A DNA stretch of 64,000 nt from Aromatoleum petrolei (GCF_017894385.1 NZ_CP059560.1:1736001-1800000), one strand, 5' to 3'. Numbered from the stretch's first letter, positions 42,452 through 55,215 are shown. A program made the numbers and translations. Notes: generated from the sequence alone by a model not told the origin.

Positions 42452-43143
42452 TTCTTGTCTCCCTTGCCGTGCTCGCCCAGCTGCTTATGCACGAGATCGT
42501 GCGGGTGCAGGTTGTCATCCATGTCGAGGTAGTTGGCATCCACCGGCAGGTGCTCCTCGTCGATGCCGTCGACGTGGCCGTGGTCATGGTGCGGCAGCTC
42601 GCCGGTGCGGATGAAGGCGGCCATCACCTGCAGGAAGCGGAAGCACATCAGATACGAGCCGAGCGGGATCGCCGAATAGACGATCCAGGTCGGCCACTCC
42701 AGGTCGGGCGTGGTCGGGCCTTCGTACAGATCGCCGACGTCCATGCCGAACCAGGTGAGAAACTGGTAATGCGCGCCGTTCTCGAGCACGAAGGTCAGGC
42801 CCAGCGTGCCGACAATACCGGTGAAGAGCGCGCCGGCCCCGAGGCCGATGACGACAAACTTGGCGCGGTTGGCATCCGACAGACGATTGATCAGCACATC
42901 GACGCCGACGTGGATGCCGGTGCGCACGCCATAGGCGGCGCCGAACTTCGCCATCCACACGAACATGATGATGGTGAGCTCCTGGGCCCAGCCGAGGTTC
43001 AGCGATAGCAGCCAGTCCTGCACGCCCGGAATCGACAGGCCGGAGCCATAGCGGTGGACGACGGACACGAAGATGATGAGCGTGGCCGCGCCCATGAGGA
43101 AGGTGATCAGCCACTCCTCGAGGTGATCGAGCACTTTAAGCAT
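42448..43143 (-). CDS. dctQ: TRAP transporter small permease, His-rich tail
   Basis: This 231-residue DctQ subunit has four membrane segments (first at about 11-32) and pairs with DctM. The last 50 or so residues form a polar tail rich in His and Asp (GELPHHDHGHVDGIDEEHL, then HPHDLVHKQLGEHGKG), longer than is usual for DctQ. The tail could bind metal or simply be a spacer. The start is ATG at 43143 and the dctP gene lies 95 bases upstream on the same strand. Confidence 0.95.
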   Translation of the reverse strand: MLKVLDHLEEWLITFLMGAATLIIFVSVVHRYGSGLSIPGVQDWLLSLNLGWAQELTIIMFVWMAKFGAAYGVRTGIHVGVDVLINRLSDANRAKFVVIGLGAGALFTGIVGTLGLTFVLENGAHYQFLTWFGMDVGDLYEGPTTPDLEWPTWIVYSAIPLGSYLMCFRFLQVMAAFIRTGELPHHDHGHVDGIDEEHLPVDANYLDMDDNLHPHDLVHKQLGEHGKGDKK

Positions 43144-43238
43144 GGGGTTCTCCCGTCGCGCGACGACGCCCCCGCCACGCGAAAACGCGGCGGGGACGAA
43201 GCGGGATCAGATGGTGGTCGTGACGTTACGACGCCGAC

Positions 43239-44243
43239 TTACAGCTTGGACGGGTCGAACCCGGTGTCCTTGTAGATGGACTGGATCGTCTCGGCACCGA
43301 TGCGCGATTCCATTTTCTTATGCACCGGCACCAGCGCCTTCTTGAACGCCAGCTTCTCGGCGTCGGTCGGCTTGTAGATCGCGGTCTTGCCCGATGCGCG
43401 CACTGCCTCGAGGGCCTTGTCGTTCTCTTCCTTGGCAATCTTGTTCGCGAACTCGGTCGACTCCTTCATCGCCTGCTCGAGCTGGCCGCGCACCTCGGCC
43501 GGCAGGCCGTCCCAGAACTTCTTGTTGGTGATCACCGCATAACCCAGGTAACCGTGGTCGGTCAGGGTCATGTGCTTCTGCACCTCATGCATCTTCTGCG
43601 TGTACAGGTTCGAATGCGGGTTCTCGGTGCCATCCACGACGCCGGTCTGCAGCGCCTGATACACCTCGGAGAAGGCCATCACCTGAGGGATCGCGCCGAG
43701 CGCACGCATCTGCTCCTCGAGCACCTTGGACGACTGCACGCGCAGCTTCTTGCCCTTGACGTCCTCCGGCGCCTTGATCGGCGTGTTCGCCGACAGCGAC
43801 TTGAAGCCGTTGTCCCAGAACGCCAAGCCCTTGATGCCGCGAGCCTCGAGCTTGCCGAGGAGCTTCTGGCCGACCGGCCCCATCGTCACCTTGTGCAGGT
43901 CGTCGTAGCCATCGAAGATGTAGGGCAGATCGAAGACCTCGAATTCCTTCACGCCCAGCGGCCCGAACTTGGCCAGCGACGGAGCGAGCATCTGCACGGC
44001 GCCCAGCTGCAGCGCCTCCATCTCTTCCTTGTCCTTGTACAGCGTGCTGTTCGGGTAGACTTCGACCTTGACGGCTCCCTTGGAGTACTTCTCGGCAAGT
44101 TCCTTGAACTTGTCTGCAGCCTTGCCCTTGGGCGTGTCGTTGGCAACGACGTGGCTGAACTTGATTACGACGGGATCGGCGGCGACCGCAGCGGCGGACA
44201 ACCCCATGGCGACAAGACCGATGAAAAGGGCGCGAATCTTCAT
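43239..44243 (-). CDS. dctP: TRAP transporter periplasmic solute-binding protein
   Basis: This 334-residue DctP family protein starts with a Sec signal peptide (MKIRALFIGLVAMGLSAAAVAA, cleaved near residue 22). The mature part shows IKFSHVVANDTPKG and the core region LRVQSSKVLEEQMRALGA with an Arg that usually contacts the substrate carboxylate, plus EVYQALQTGVVDGTENP. A strong GGAGGAG ribosome site sets the start at 44243 rather than eight codons upstream. A C4-dicarboxylate or similar organic acid is the likely ligand. Confidence 0.96.
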   Translation of the reverse strand: MKIRALFIGLVAMGLSAAAVAADPVVIKFSHVVANDTPKGKAADKFKELAEKYSKGAVKVEVYPNSTLYKDKEEMEALQLGAVQMLAPSLAKFGPLGVKEFEVFDLPYIFDGYDDLHKVTMGPVGQKLLGKLEARGIKGLAFWDNGFKSLSANTPIKAPEDVKGKKLRVQSSKVLEEQMRALGAIPQVMAFSEVYQALQTGVVDGTENPHSNLYTQKMHEVQKHMTLTDHGYLGYAVITNKKFWDGLPAEVRGQLEQAMKESTEFANKIAKEENDKALEAVRASGKTAIYKPTDAEKLAFKKALVPVHKKMESRIGAETIQSIYKDTGFDPSKL

Positions 44244-44363
44244 TCCACTATCTCCTCCAAATTGCATAGTTTTTTACCTGACCCATGTCCGGGCGGGTGC
44301 CGTGCAGCAACCAGAGGCGCCGGACACTTTCACCAGTCTATGAAGCCGCGCGCATCCATTACA

Positions 44364-44379
44364 TTGTGGACATCCACAA
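44364..44379. promoter_or_regulatory. perfect 16-bp palindrome in the dct divergent promoter region
   Basis: TTGTGGACATCCACAA lies 121 bases upstream of dctP and 22 bases before the kinase ATG. Perfect two-fold symmetry in a regulatory gap next to a LuxR/FixJ-type regulator suggests that regulator's operator, perhaps serving both directions. Confidence 0.6.
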
Positions 44380-44401
44380 CACCCCGCACCGACACCCGTC
44401 C

Positions 44402-46372
44402 ATGAGCCCCCCGCAGACGACCGCCCTCTCCGTCCGGCAGCGCTGGCTCACCGCCGTACCCTACCTGACGGTGCTGCTGTTCCTCGTCGTGATCGCCGCG
44501 CTGGTCTGGTTCACGCGCAGCTACGACGAGGAGGAACAGCGCGCCACCCTCATCAGCGACGTCCTGTGGATGGAGCAGAACCTCCAGTTCAAGCTCGAAC
44601 GCAACGCCTCGCAGCTCGCCCAGATCGGCCAGGAGATCCTCGCCGCCGACCGCCACTTACCACAAACGTCTGCCGCACTGCGCCAGCTCGTGCGCGCCGA
44701 GAACGGCCTCGTGCGGGTCATGTGGCTGGACGCCGAAGGCCGCCTGAAAGGTGCCCTTCCACCCATCGGGGAAGGCGAGATGCTCGGCGAGCAACTGGGG
44801 GAGCAGTCGGCCGCCAACCTGCGGCTCGCACAGGCCCTCGAACGACGCGTCTACGGCCAGGTGTACGCCGCTGCGGGCGACCGCCTGCAGTTCGAGGTGC
44901 ACGTCCCCATTTACGCGGAAAATGGCTTTGTCGGCGCCATGATCGGCGTGTACTCGCTCCACGATCTCGTCACCCACGACCTGCCGTGGTGGTTTGCGGA
45001 GCGCTATCGCGTCAGCGTGCTCGACAGCGACGGACACGAACTCGTCGCGAAATCCAAGGTCGCCCCGCTGTCCGACCGCCAGAGCTACACGATGGCCTTC
45101 GACCCGCCCGGCGGCGGGCTCACCCTGCAGGTCACCGCCTACCAGGGCGAAACGCGCTGGGTGCAGGTGCTGCTGATCGGCTCCATCCTGCTGCTCGGCG
45201 GCATCCTCGTCTGGAGCGTACTGCAGCTGCGCCGCGAACTGCAGCGCCGCCACCGGGCCGAGCAGGCGCTGCGCAGCGAATCCCTGTTCCGGCGGGCCAT
45301 GGAAGACTCCATGCTCACCGGCCTGCGCGCGCGCGACCTCGACGGGCGCATTACGTATGTCAACCCCGCCTTCTGCAGGATGGTCGGCTACAGCGCCGAA
45401 GAGCTCATCGGCCGCACCCCGCCCATGCCTTACTGGGATCCCGAGTTCCTGCAACAGACGCAGGACATCCACGACCGCGTCCTGCGCGGCGACGCCTCTC
45501 CGGAAGGCTTCGAGATCCGCCTGCGGCGCAAGAGCGGGGAACGCTTCGACGCGCTGATCTTCGAAGCCCCGCTGATCGACGCCGCCGGCCGACACACCGG
45601 CTGGATGGGCTCGATGCTCGACATCACTGCACAGAAGCGCGCCGAAGAACTCGCGCGCCAGCAGGAAGAACGGCTGCAGGCCACCTCACGCCTGATCACG
45701 ATGGGCGAGATGGCCTCGACGCTCGCGCACGAACTCAACCAGCCGCTCGCCGCGATCGCCAGCTACAACACCGGTTGCATCAACCGCCTCGAGCAGCCCG
45801 AGATTGACCGCAGCGAATTGAAGGACATATTCGACCGCATCGGCCGCCAGGCCCGCCGCGCCGGAGACATCATCCGCCGCGTGCACGACTTCGTCCGCCG
45901 CTCCGAACCCAAGCGTGAGCCACTCGACATCAACCTGATGATCCGCGAAGCGATCGGCTTGATCGAAGCCGACTCCACCAAGCGCGGCATGCGCATCGAA
46001 ACCGAGCTCGAGGAAGCGCTGCCGAGTGTCGCCGCCGACCCCGTGATGATCGAGCAGGTCATCGTGAATCTCGTGCGCAACGGCATGGACGCGATGCGCG
46101 ACAACCCGCCCGCCCGCCGCACGGTGCGCGTCAGCACCCGGCGCGAAGGCGACACGCTCGTCGTGCGCGTCGCCGACAACGGCACCGGCATCGATGCCGA
46201 AACCGGCCGCCGCCTGTTCGAGCCCTTCTTCACCACCAAGGCCGAAGGCATGGGCATGGGCCTCAACATCTGCCGCTCCATCGCCGAACTGCACCACGGC
46301 CGGCTCGGTTTCGAAACCAACCCCGACGGCGGTACCATCTTCACCTTGTCGCTACCCGTGGAAACCCCATGA
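44402..46372 (+). CDS. DctB-like sensor histidine kinase with PAS domain
   Basis: This 656-residue inner-membrane kinase has membrane segments at about 20-40 and 257-279 bounding a periplasmic sensor, a PAS domain (about 300-410, FRRAMEDSMLTGLRARDLDGRI), a HisKA domain with phospho-acceptor His443 in LAHELNQPLAAIASYNTGC, and a HATPase domain (QVIVNLVRNGMDAM, DNGTGID, GMGMGLNICRSI). The ATG at 44402 was preferred over upstream starts because those would run through the palindrome. It should sense the TRAP substrate, and it overlaps the regulator gene by four bases. Confidence 0.93.
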   Translation: MSPPQTTALSVRQRWLTAVPYLTVLLFLVVIAALVWFTRSYDEEEQRATLISDVLWMEQNLQFKLERNASQLAQIGQEILAADRHLPQTSAALRQLVRAENGLVRVMWLDAEGRLKGALPPIGEGEMLGEQLGEQSAANLRLAQALERRVYGQVYAAAGDRLQFEVHVPIYAENGFVGAMIGVYSLHDLVTHDLPWWFAERYRVSVLDSDGHELVAKSKVAPLSDRQSYTMAFDPPGGGLTLQVTAYQGETRWVQVLLIGSILLLGGILVWSVLQLRRELQRRHRAEQALRSESLFRRAMEDSMLTGLRARDLDGRITYVNPAFCRMVGYSAEELIGRTPPMPYWDPEFLQQTQDIHDRVLRGDASPEGFEIRLRRKSGERFDALIFEAPLIDAAGRHTGWMGSMLDITAQKRAEELARQQEERLQATSRLITMGEMASTLAHELNQPLAAIASYNTGCINRLEQPEIDRSELKDIFDRIGRQARRAGDIIRRVHDFVRRSEPKREPLDINLMIREAIGLIEADSTKRGMRIETELEEALPSVAADPVMIEQVIVNLVRNGMDAMRDNPPARRTVRVSTRREGDTLVVRVADNGTGIDAETGRRLFEPFFTTKAEGMGMGLNICRSIAELHHGRLGFETNPDGGTIFTLSLPVETP

Positions 46373-46986
46373 CCCAGCCTTGCGCCCACATCATCGACGA
46401 CGACGAAGCGATCCGCGACGCCCTGCAGTGGCTGTTCAAGACGCGCGACGTCGCGTGCGCCACCTGGCCGAGCGCCGAGAATTTTCTCGCAGCGCTCCAG
46501 CCCGGCTGGCGCGGTTGTGTCGTGCTCGACATCCGCATGGAAGGCATGAGCGGCCTGGAATGCTTCGACGTGTTGCGCCAGCGCGGCAACCAGCTCCCCG
46601 TCATCTTCATCACCGGCCACGGCGACGTCCCGATGGCCGTGGCCGCGCTCAAGAAGGGGGCGTTCGATTTCATCGAAAAACCGTTCAACGACAGCGATCT
46701 GGTCGACATCGTCACGCGTGCGCTGGAAATCGACGCGAATAACCACCGCGCCGAAACGACGCGCGAGACGGTCGAGACGCGCCTCGCGCTGCTCACCGCG
46801 CGCGAGCAGGAAGTCATGGAACTGATCCTCGCGGGCAAGTTCAACAAGGTCATCGCCGACGACCTGTGCATCTCGATGCGCACCGTCGAAGCCCACCGCT
46901 CCAAGGTCTTCGAGAAGATGGAAGTGCGCTCGGCCGTCGAGCTCGCACAACTCGTGAACCTGGTGCGCAACCGCCCCCCCCACTGA
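46369..46986 (+). CDS. FixJ/NarL-type response regulator
   Basis: This 205-residue protein has a receiver domain with acidic pocket DDDE (10-13), phospho-acceptor Asp54 in VVLDIRMEGMSG, Thr in ITGH and Lys in EKPF, then a LuxR-type HTH at about 140-200 (LTAREQEVMELILAGKFNKVIADDLCISMRTVEAHR). It is a FixJ-like activator, not a sigma-54-dependent DctD. With the upstream kinase it probably switches on dctPQM in response to the transporter's substrate. Confidence 0.95.
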   Translation: MTQPCAHIIDDDEAIRDALQWLFKTRDVACATWPSAENFLAALQPGWRGCVVLDIRMEGMSGLECFDVLRQRGNQLPVIFITGHGDVPMAVAALKKGAFDFIEKPFNDSDLVDIVTRALEIDANNHRAETTRETVETRLALLTAREQEVMELILAGKFNKVIADDLCISMRTVEAHRSKVFEKMEVRSAVELAQLVNLVRNRPPH

Positions 46987-47010
46987 ATCCCGCGCAGGAA
47001 CCGCCGCACC

Positions 47011-47430
47011 GTGTCGCACACCGGAAACGCCCCCGCACCTCACGACGCCGCACGCATGCGCATCGACAAATGGCTGTGGGCCGCGCGCTTCTTCAAGACC
47101 CGTTCGCTCGCCAACCAGGCCATCGAAGGCGGTCACGTCAAACTCAACGGCCAGGCGGTCAAGCCCGCACGCGAACTGCGTATTGGTGACAGCCTCGACA
47201 TCGTCGCCGGCGGCGCACACTGGACCGTCATCGTGCGCGGTCTCAACGAACAGCGCCGCCCCGCCGTCGAGGCACAACAGCTGTACGAGGAAACGCCCGA
47301 TAGCAGCGCCCGCCGCAGCGCCGAGAAGGAAGAGCGGCGCCTCGCGCCGCCGCCCGGCAGCGACCTGCGTGGCCGCCCGACGAAGAAAGCCCGCCGCCAG
47401 ATGCGCGGCTTCAGCGAAGGTTTCAATTAG
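47011..47430 (+). CDS. hslR: Hsp15-like S4-domain RNA-binding protein
   Basis: This 139-residue protein has an S4 RNA-binding domain (about 16-80: MRIDKWLWAARFFKTRSLANQAI, then HVKLNGQAVKPAREL) and a basic C-terminal tail. Hsp15 in E. coli recycles 50S subunits carrying stalled nascent chains. The GTG at 47011 is chosen because an AGGA lies upstream; an ATG at 47056 begins exactly at the domain and is possible. Confidence 0.9.
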   Translation: MSHTGNAPAPHDAARMRIDKWLWAARFFKTRSLANQAIEGGHVKLNGQAVKPARELRIGDSLDIVAGGAHWTVIVRGLNEQRRPAVEAQQLYEETPDSSARRSAEKEERRLAPPPGSDLRGRPTKKARRQMRGFSEGFN

Positions 47431-47526
47431 AACGGCAGCCCGATCAGATATCCGTCCGCTCGGGCCGAGCGTGCCGAAGGGCTCAGGGTGACTGGCTTTC
47501 CGAATCGCAGCCGGCCACCGTGCGAT

Positions 47527-48861
47527 TCAATGCTCCCAGGTGGGAACGACCCCCGGCTCGCCCGGCGCACAGCGGAACTCCGCCGCGGTGCCGATCTCTC
47601 CCACCCATGCCGCCGCACCATCCACCCGCAGCACCGGCAGGCTATCGCGTAGCCACGACGGAATTCCGGCCTCCTGGCACAGGTTCTTGAAGCTGCGGCG
47701 CGGCCGGCCGGCGCCCTCACGCAGGGCGAGCCCTGCCCAGCGCGGCCCCAGCAGCACCTCCTGCGCACGCTCGAGCGCAGCCCGGCTCAGTCCTTCGCCG
47801 ACCGCCTCAACGAACACCACCTTGCCCGCCCCCCACGGCAACTCCGCCTCGCCGTGCCAGACCGTCGCCTGCGGGACCGGGATTTCAGCCTCCGCCTCCA
47901 GCCACAGCCGGCCGCGATAGGCACAGCAGGCGACGCCACCCAACGGCAGCCGCAACGGCTCCTCCGGCGCAACGCGCAACTGGCGCACCGCCTCGACCAG
48001 CCGCGCGCGCGCCGGTGCCTCCAGCCCCATCGCGCGGATGCGCCAACGCAGCAGATTGCGCACACGCTCGTCGGACAGGCCCAACAGCTGCTTGCGCTCC
48101 AGCGCAGCTCCGCCGCAGGCCGCCTGGTCAAGCTGCGCCAGCTCCCCGAGCAGCACGTCCGCCTCGCGGAACTGCGCGCTCGCACGCGCGAGCGCCGGCA
48201 CCGCGGCGGGGAAAGCGTCCTCCAGCACCGGCATCACCCGGTGCCGCAGCAAGTTGCGCGCGAAGCGCTCGTCGGCGTTGCTCTCGTCCTCGACCCAGGT
48301 CAGCCCGTGCGCCCGAGCATAGGCGACGACGTGCGCGCGCCGCAGCCCCAGCAGCGGCCGCAGCCGCCCCGGCATCCCCGGCTCGACCGCCATCATCCCG
48401 GCCGCCCCGCGCACGCCGGCCCCCCGCAACAAGCGGAACATCAGCGTCTCCGCCTGATCGTCCTGATGGTGCCCGAAGGCCAGCCAGTCGCACGGCACGC
48501 GTGCAAGGGCGGCGTGGCGGGCAACGCGGGCGGCGGCCTCGAGGCCGGCCGGATCGTCGCACCGCACCTGCACACGGAAGGGATGGAATACGACGCCCAG
48601 GGCGTCGCACGCGGCGCGGCATGCCTCCAGCCACGCATCGGCGTGGGCACTCAGGCCGTGATGGACATGCGCGGCCACGAGGGTGAAGCCGCCGCGCCCG
48701 CGCAGACGCGCCAGGCTATGCAGCAGCACGGTCGAATCGACCCCGCCGCTCAGAGCCACGCACACGGTCTCGCCCGGCGCGACGCCGGCCGCCGCCAGCG
48801 CGCCGGCAACGGCCTCCTCGGCAACCGCCTCAGGCGGCGTTCTGTTCCTTGTAGCGGCCAT
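47527..48861 (-). CDS. tilS: tRNA(Ile)-lysidine synthase
   Basis: This 444-residue enzyme adds lysidine to the CAU anticodon of tRNA-Ile2 so that it reads AUA. The PP-loop SGGVDS is at residues 38-43, and HHGL and [11 protein letters not shown] follow. The C-terminal domains for tRNA binding are present (to [12 protein letters not shown]). The gene starts within the last 32 bases of accA, in the same order seen in many betaproteobacteria. Confidence 0.94.
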   Translation of the reverse strand: MAATRNRTPPEAVAEEAVAGALAAAGVAPGETVCVALSGGVDSTVLLHSLARLRGRGGFTLVAAHVHHGLSAHADAWLEACRAACDALGVVFHPFRVQVRCDDPAGLEAAARVARHAALARVPCDWLAFGHHQDDQAETLMFRLLRGAGVRGAAGMMAVEPGMPGRLRPLLGLRRAHVVAYARAHGLTWVEDESNADERFARNLLRHRVMPVLEDAFPAAVPALARASAQFREADVLLGELAQLDQAACGGAALERKQLLGLSDERVRNLLRWRIRAMGLEAPARARLVEAVRQLRVAPEEPLRLPLGGVACCAYRGRLWLEAEAEIPVPQATVWHGEAELPWGAGKVVFVEAVGEGLSRAALERAQEVLLGPRWAGLALREGAGRPRRSFKNLCQEAGIPSWLRDSLPVLRVDGAAAWVGEIGTAAEFRCAPGEPGVVPTWEH

Positions 48862-49798
48862 AACTCATCAGCCGCTCGAAACGCTTCTCGACGAGTTCGG
48901 CCGGCGACAGGTCCGCGACCTGGCGCAGCGCATCCTGCAGCGCCCGCTTGAGCGACTGCGACATCGCACGGTGGTCGCGGTGCGCGCCGCCCACCGGCTC
49001 GTTGACCACGCGGTCGATCAGACCCAGCGACTTCAACCGCGCCGCCGTGATCCCCATCGTCTCGGCCGCCTCGGAGGCCTTCTCGGCGCTCTTCCACAGG
49101 ATGGACGCGCAGCCTTCCGGCGAGATCACCGAATAGGTCGAATACTGCAGCATCATCACCTGATCACCCACCGCGATCGCCAGTGCGCCCCCCGATCCGC
49201 CCTCGCCGATCACCGTTGCGATGATCGGCACCTTCAGCTCGGCCATCACGTAAAGGTTGCGCCCGATCGCCTCGGACTGGCCCCGCTCCTCCGCGCCGAT
49301 GCCCGGATACGCACCCGGCGTATCGACGAAGGTGAACACCGGCAAACCGAACTTCTCCGCCGTGCGCATCAGGCGCAACGCCTTGCGGTAACCCTCCGGG
49401 CGCGGCATGCCGAAGTTGCGCAGGATCTTTTCCTTGGTGTCGCGCCCTTTCTGGTGGCCGATTATGACGCAGCTCTGGCCGTTGAAGCGCGCCAGCCCGC
49501 CGACGATCGCCTTGTCGTCGGCAAACGCGCGATCACCGTGCAGTTCCTGGAAATCGGTGAAAATGTGGCGCACATAGTCCAGCGTGTAGGGGCGCTGCGG
49601 GTGACGCGCGACCTGCGCGATCTGCCAGGGCGTGAGCTTGCCGTACAGATCCTTCGTCAGTGATTCGCTCTTGGCTTCGAGGCGAGCGATTTCCTCGGAG
49701 ATATCCACCGCCGAGTCGTCCTGCACGAATCGCAGCTTCTCGATCTTCTCTTCGAGATCGGCAATCGGCTGTTCGAAATCCAGAAAGGTGGTCTTCAT
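48830..49798 (-). CDS. accA: acetyl-CoA carboxylase carboxyltransferase subunit alpha
   Basis: This 322-residue subunit, with AccD, transfers carboxyl from biotin to acetyl-CoA in the first step of fatty-acid synthesis. It has [20 protein letters not shown] at the start, [37 protein letters not shown] and [15 protein letters not shown] in the core. The ATG at 49798 begins at the conserved N-terminus; an earlier in-frame start 24 codons upstream looks like leader sequence. tilS overlaps its end. Confidence 0.97.
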   Translation of the reverse strand: MKTTFLDFEQPIADLEEKIEKLRFVQDDSAVDISEEIARLEAKSESLTKDLYGKLTPWQIAQVARHPQRPYTLDYVRHIFTDFQELHGDRAFADDKAIVGGLARFNGQSCVIIGHQKGRDTKEKILRNFGMPRPEGYRKALRLMRTAEKFGLPVFTFVDTPGAYPGIGAEERGQSEAIGRNLYVMAELKVPIIATVIGEGGSGGALAIAVGDQVMMLQYSTYSVISPEGCASILWKSAEKASEAAETMGITAARLKSLGLIDRVVNEPVGGAHRDHRAMSQSLKRALQDALRQVADLSPAELVEKRFERLMSYGRYKEQNAA

Positions 49799-50248
49799 CC
49801 GACCCGTTCCAAGTAACCAAAACGCGCCATTGTAACGCTTCGTGCGCCGCCATCGCATCGCGGCCTTCACCGGGGGTGCGTGACAGCGACTGCATCAGTG
49901 ATGCATCATGTTGGAATCCAGCACACAAGGAAGGAGTAGCGGGGTCTGCACGAACCCCGCGCTATGGGTAGTCGAACTTCGCCTCATCCGCGCCACAGGC
50001 CCCGCCTGACGAGCCATCCGGGCGCATGCGCCCGCACCTCGCCGGGTCGATGTTGCCCTGCGCAACCCGCCATCCGACTCGCCCGGGCACGCCGACTGCC
50101 CCCCAGCCCTGCGCACCGCAGGCACCTCCTCACGATGACTGGTCGCTCGCGCCCAGTCGCGACACCGGCGCATCAGTCGGTCTTCCGCACACCTTCCCCG
50201 GGCGTGCCGGCACGCAGCGCGCGCCCCCGTCACGCATAGACCGCGAAA
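49799..50248. other. intergenic region upstream of accA and the CorC-like gene
   Basis: This 450-base divergent region holds no coding frame I can support. A 7-bp hairpin GCGGGGT/ACCCCGC (49939-49960) and an inverted ATGCATCATG-type stretch near 49895-49912 are the only structures seen. Promoters for both flanking genes must lie here. Confidence 0.45.
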
Positions 50249-51583
50249 ATGGAAATCATCGTACTTGTTGCCCTGATCCTGATTAACGGGGTCTTCGCCA
50301 TGTCCGAGATCGCCCTCGTCACGGCAAGGCGTGCACGTCTGGCACGCCTTGCCGAGGACGGCGACGCATCGGCCGCGGTCGCCATCAAGCTCGGCGAGGA
50401 ACCGACGCGCTTCCTGTCGACGATCCAGATCGGCATCACCTCGATCGGCATCCTCAACGGTATCGTCGGCGAAGCCGCCCTCGCCGCTCCGCTCGCGATG
50501 TGGCTGCAGGAACTGGGCCTTGCACAGCACCCGAGCGAAATCGGCGCGACCGTGCTGGTCGTCGTCGTCATCACCTACGTCTCCATCGTGGTTGGCGAAC
50601 TCGTCCCGAAACGCATCGGACAGATCAACCCCGAAGGGATCGCGCGTCTGGTCGCGCGGCCGATGAACGCGCTCTCCGTCGCATCGCGCCCCTTCGTGCG
50701 CCTGCTGAGCTGGTCCACCGCGCTGCTGCTCACGCTGATGGGCAAGCGCGACGAGGCCGCTCCCGGCGTCACCGAAGAAGAGATCCACGCGCTGCTCGAG
50801 GAAGGCTCGGAAGCCGGTGTCATCGAGAAGAACGAGCACGAGATGGTGCGCAACGTCTTCCGCCTCGACGAACGTCAGATCGCTTCGCTGATGGTCCCCC
50901 GCTCGGACGTCGTATGGCTGGACATCAACCTGCCGCTCGATGACAACCTCGCGCGCATGGCCGAATCCGAGCACTCGCGCTTCCCCGTGTGCCGCGGCGG
51001 CCTCGACGACATCCTCGGCATCATCTCGTCGAAACAGCTCTTCAACCAGACCCTCAAGGGCGGCACGCCCGACCTCACCAAACAGCTCGAGCCTGCGATC
51101 TACGTACCCGAGTCGCTCACCGGCATGGAACTCCTCGACCAGTTCCGCGCCTCCAGCACCCACATGGTGTTCGTGATCGACGAGTATGGCGAGATACAGG
51201 GCGTGGTCACGCTGCAGGACGTGCTCGAAGCCGTCACCGGCGAGTTCCGCCCGTCCAGCCTCGACGAGGCATGGGCGGTGCAACGCGAGGACGGCTCGTG
51301 GCTGCTCGACGGCATGATTCCCATCCCCGAGCTCAAGGACCGCCTCGAGATCAGGGCCGTCCCCGAAGAAGACAAGGGCCGCTACCACACGCTCAGCGGC
51401 ATGGTCATGTGGCTCCTCGGCCGCATCCCCCACACCGGCGACGTTACGACCTGGGAAGACTGGCGACTTGAAGTCGTCGACCTCGACGGCAAACGCATCG
51501 ACAAGGTGCTCGCAACGCGCCTCGTCGAGATCTCCGCCGAACAGGAAACCCCCTCGCAGGCCGACACGCCGCCCTCCGATTGA
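50249..51583 (+). CDS. CorC/HlyC-family membrane protein (CNNM-type DUF21 plus CBS)
   Basis: This 444-residue protein has an N-terminal DUF21 membrane domain (about 1-180; FAMSEIALVTARRARLARLAEDGD), a pair of CBS domains (about 200-320; MVPRSDVVWLDINL and VIDEYGEIQGVVTLQDVLEAV) and a C-terminal CorC/HlyC domain (about 345-430). Relatives act in Mg2+ or cobalt efflux and are often misnamed hemolysins. The P-type ATPase gene 55 bases downstream on the same strand hints at shared cation homeostasis. Confidence 0.92.
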   Translation: MEIIVLVALILINGVFAMSEIALVTARRARLARLAEDGDASAAVAIKLGEEPTRFLSTIQIGITSIGILNGIVGEAALAAPLAMWLQELGLAQHPSEIGATVLVVVVITYVSIVVGELVPKRIGQINPEGIARLVARPMNALSVASRPFVRLLSWSTALLLTLMGKRDEAAPGVTEEEIHALLEEGSEAGVIEKNEHEMVRNVFRLDERQIASLMVPRSDVVWLDINLPLDDNLARMAESEHSRFPVCRGGLDDILGIISSKQLFNQTLKGGTPDLTKQLEPAIYVPESLTGMELLDQFRASSTHMVFVIDEYGEIQGVVTLQDVLEAVTGEFRPSSLDEAWAVQREDGSWLLDGMIPIPELKDRLEIRAVPEEDKGRYHTLSGMVMWLLGRIPHTGDVTTWEDWRLEVVDLDGKRIDKVLATRLVEISAEQETPSQADTPPSD

Positions 51584-51638
51584 CGGCAACGCGGCAGCCA
51601 TCGCGCGCCGCCCTGCTCCCTGCGAGGACACCCCGGCG

Positions 51639-54329
<2,691 letters not shown>

Positions 54330-54436
54330 CCTGGACGCCTCCCCGTTGCGCGCTGTGGGGTGCAGCATCGGCCGCGAAAGGGCCAGGTTACGTACGACAG
54401 TGCCGATCCGCGCCTGAAACCGCGACCGCGAATGAA

Positions 54437-54464
54437 AACGGGGCGACCCGCAGGCCGCCCCGTT
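54437..54464. terminator. bidirectional hairpin terminator
   Basis: A 9-bp stem AACGGGGCG/CGCCCCGTT with a 10-base loop lies between the convergent P-type ATPase and BAX-inhibitor-like genes. The minus strand continues TTTTC, the plus strand TTCTCCTT. Confidence 0.75.
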
Positions 54465-54497
54465 CTCCTTGCCCGAACCCTGCCTTGGCTCAAGGGA

Positions 54498-55163
54498 TCA
54501 GTCGTCGTTCATCACCCCCAGCAGGTGCAGCAGGCTGGTGAAGAGGTTGTAGATCGACACATACAGCGTCACCGTCGCCATCACGTAGTTCGTCTCGCCA
54601 CCGTGGATGATGTTGCTGGTCTCGTAGAGGATCAGCCCCGACATCAGCAGCACGAACATCGCCGACACTGCCAGCGACAGCCCCGGCATCTCGAAGAACA
54701 CGGCGCCGAGGCCCGCGAGGAACGCGACGAGGATGCCGACGGTCAGGAAGCCGCCCATGAACGAGAAGTCCTTGCGCGTCGTCACCGCGTAGGCCGACAG
54801 GCCGAGGAAGATCGCCGCCGTGCCGCCCATCGCCTGCATGACGATCTGGTGACCGTTGGGCAGCGCCAGGTATTTCGACACGATCGGCCCCAGCGTGAAG
54901 CCCATGAAGCCGGTCAGCGCGAACACGAACAGCACGCCGAGCCCGCTGTCGCGGAACTTCGTCGTCAGGAACAGCAGGCCGAAGTAGCCCACCAGCGTGA
55001 TGATCAGCCCCGGATGGGGCAGGCCCAGCGCCATCGACAGCCCCGCGGTCGCCGCCGAGAAGGCCAGCGTCATCGACAGGAGCATGTAGGTGTTGCGGAT
55101 GACCCGGTTGGTCGAGAGGACCGAGGCCTCCGAGCGGGTCATTGTTGCGATACGGTTTTCCAT
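54498..55163 (-). CDS. BAX inhibitor-1/YccA-family membrane protein
   Basis: This 221-residue protein has seven hydrophobic segments and the family pattern NTYMLLSMTLAFSAATAGLSM, GFTLGPIV and a C-terminal YVSIYNLFTSLLHLLG. YccA in E. coli is a substrate and modulator of FtsH; other members leak calcium. A strong AAAGGAGG ribosome site sets the start at 55163 instead of farther upstream codons. Confidence 0.92.
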   Translation of the reverse strand: MENRIATMTRSEASVLSTNRVIRNTYMLLSMTLAFSAATAGLSMALGLPHPGLIITLVGYFGLLFLTTKFRDSGLGVLFVFALTGFMGFTLGPIVSKYLALPNGHQIVMQAMGGTAAIFLGLSAYAVTTRKDFSFMGGFLTVGILVAFLAGLGAVFFEMPGLSLAVSAMFVLLMSGLILYETSNIIHGGETNYVMATVTLYVSIYNLFTSLLHLLGVMNDD

Positions 55164-55215
55164 CGAGCGACTACCTCCTTTGTTCGAGTTTTGAATGAGA
55201 CCTGCGTGAAATCCG

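Noticed and set aside
40931-42532. A 533-codon + strand frame opposite dctM
   Set aside because: It is His/Arg/Asp-rich antisense sequence running through the island edge and opposite a clear membrane protein.
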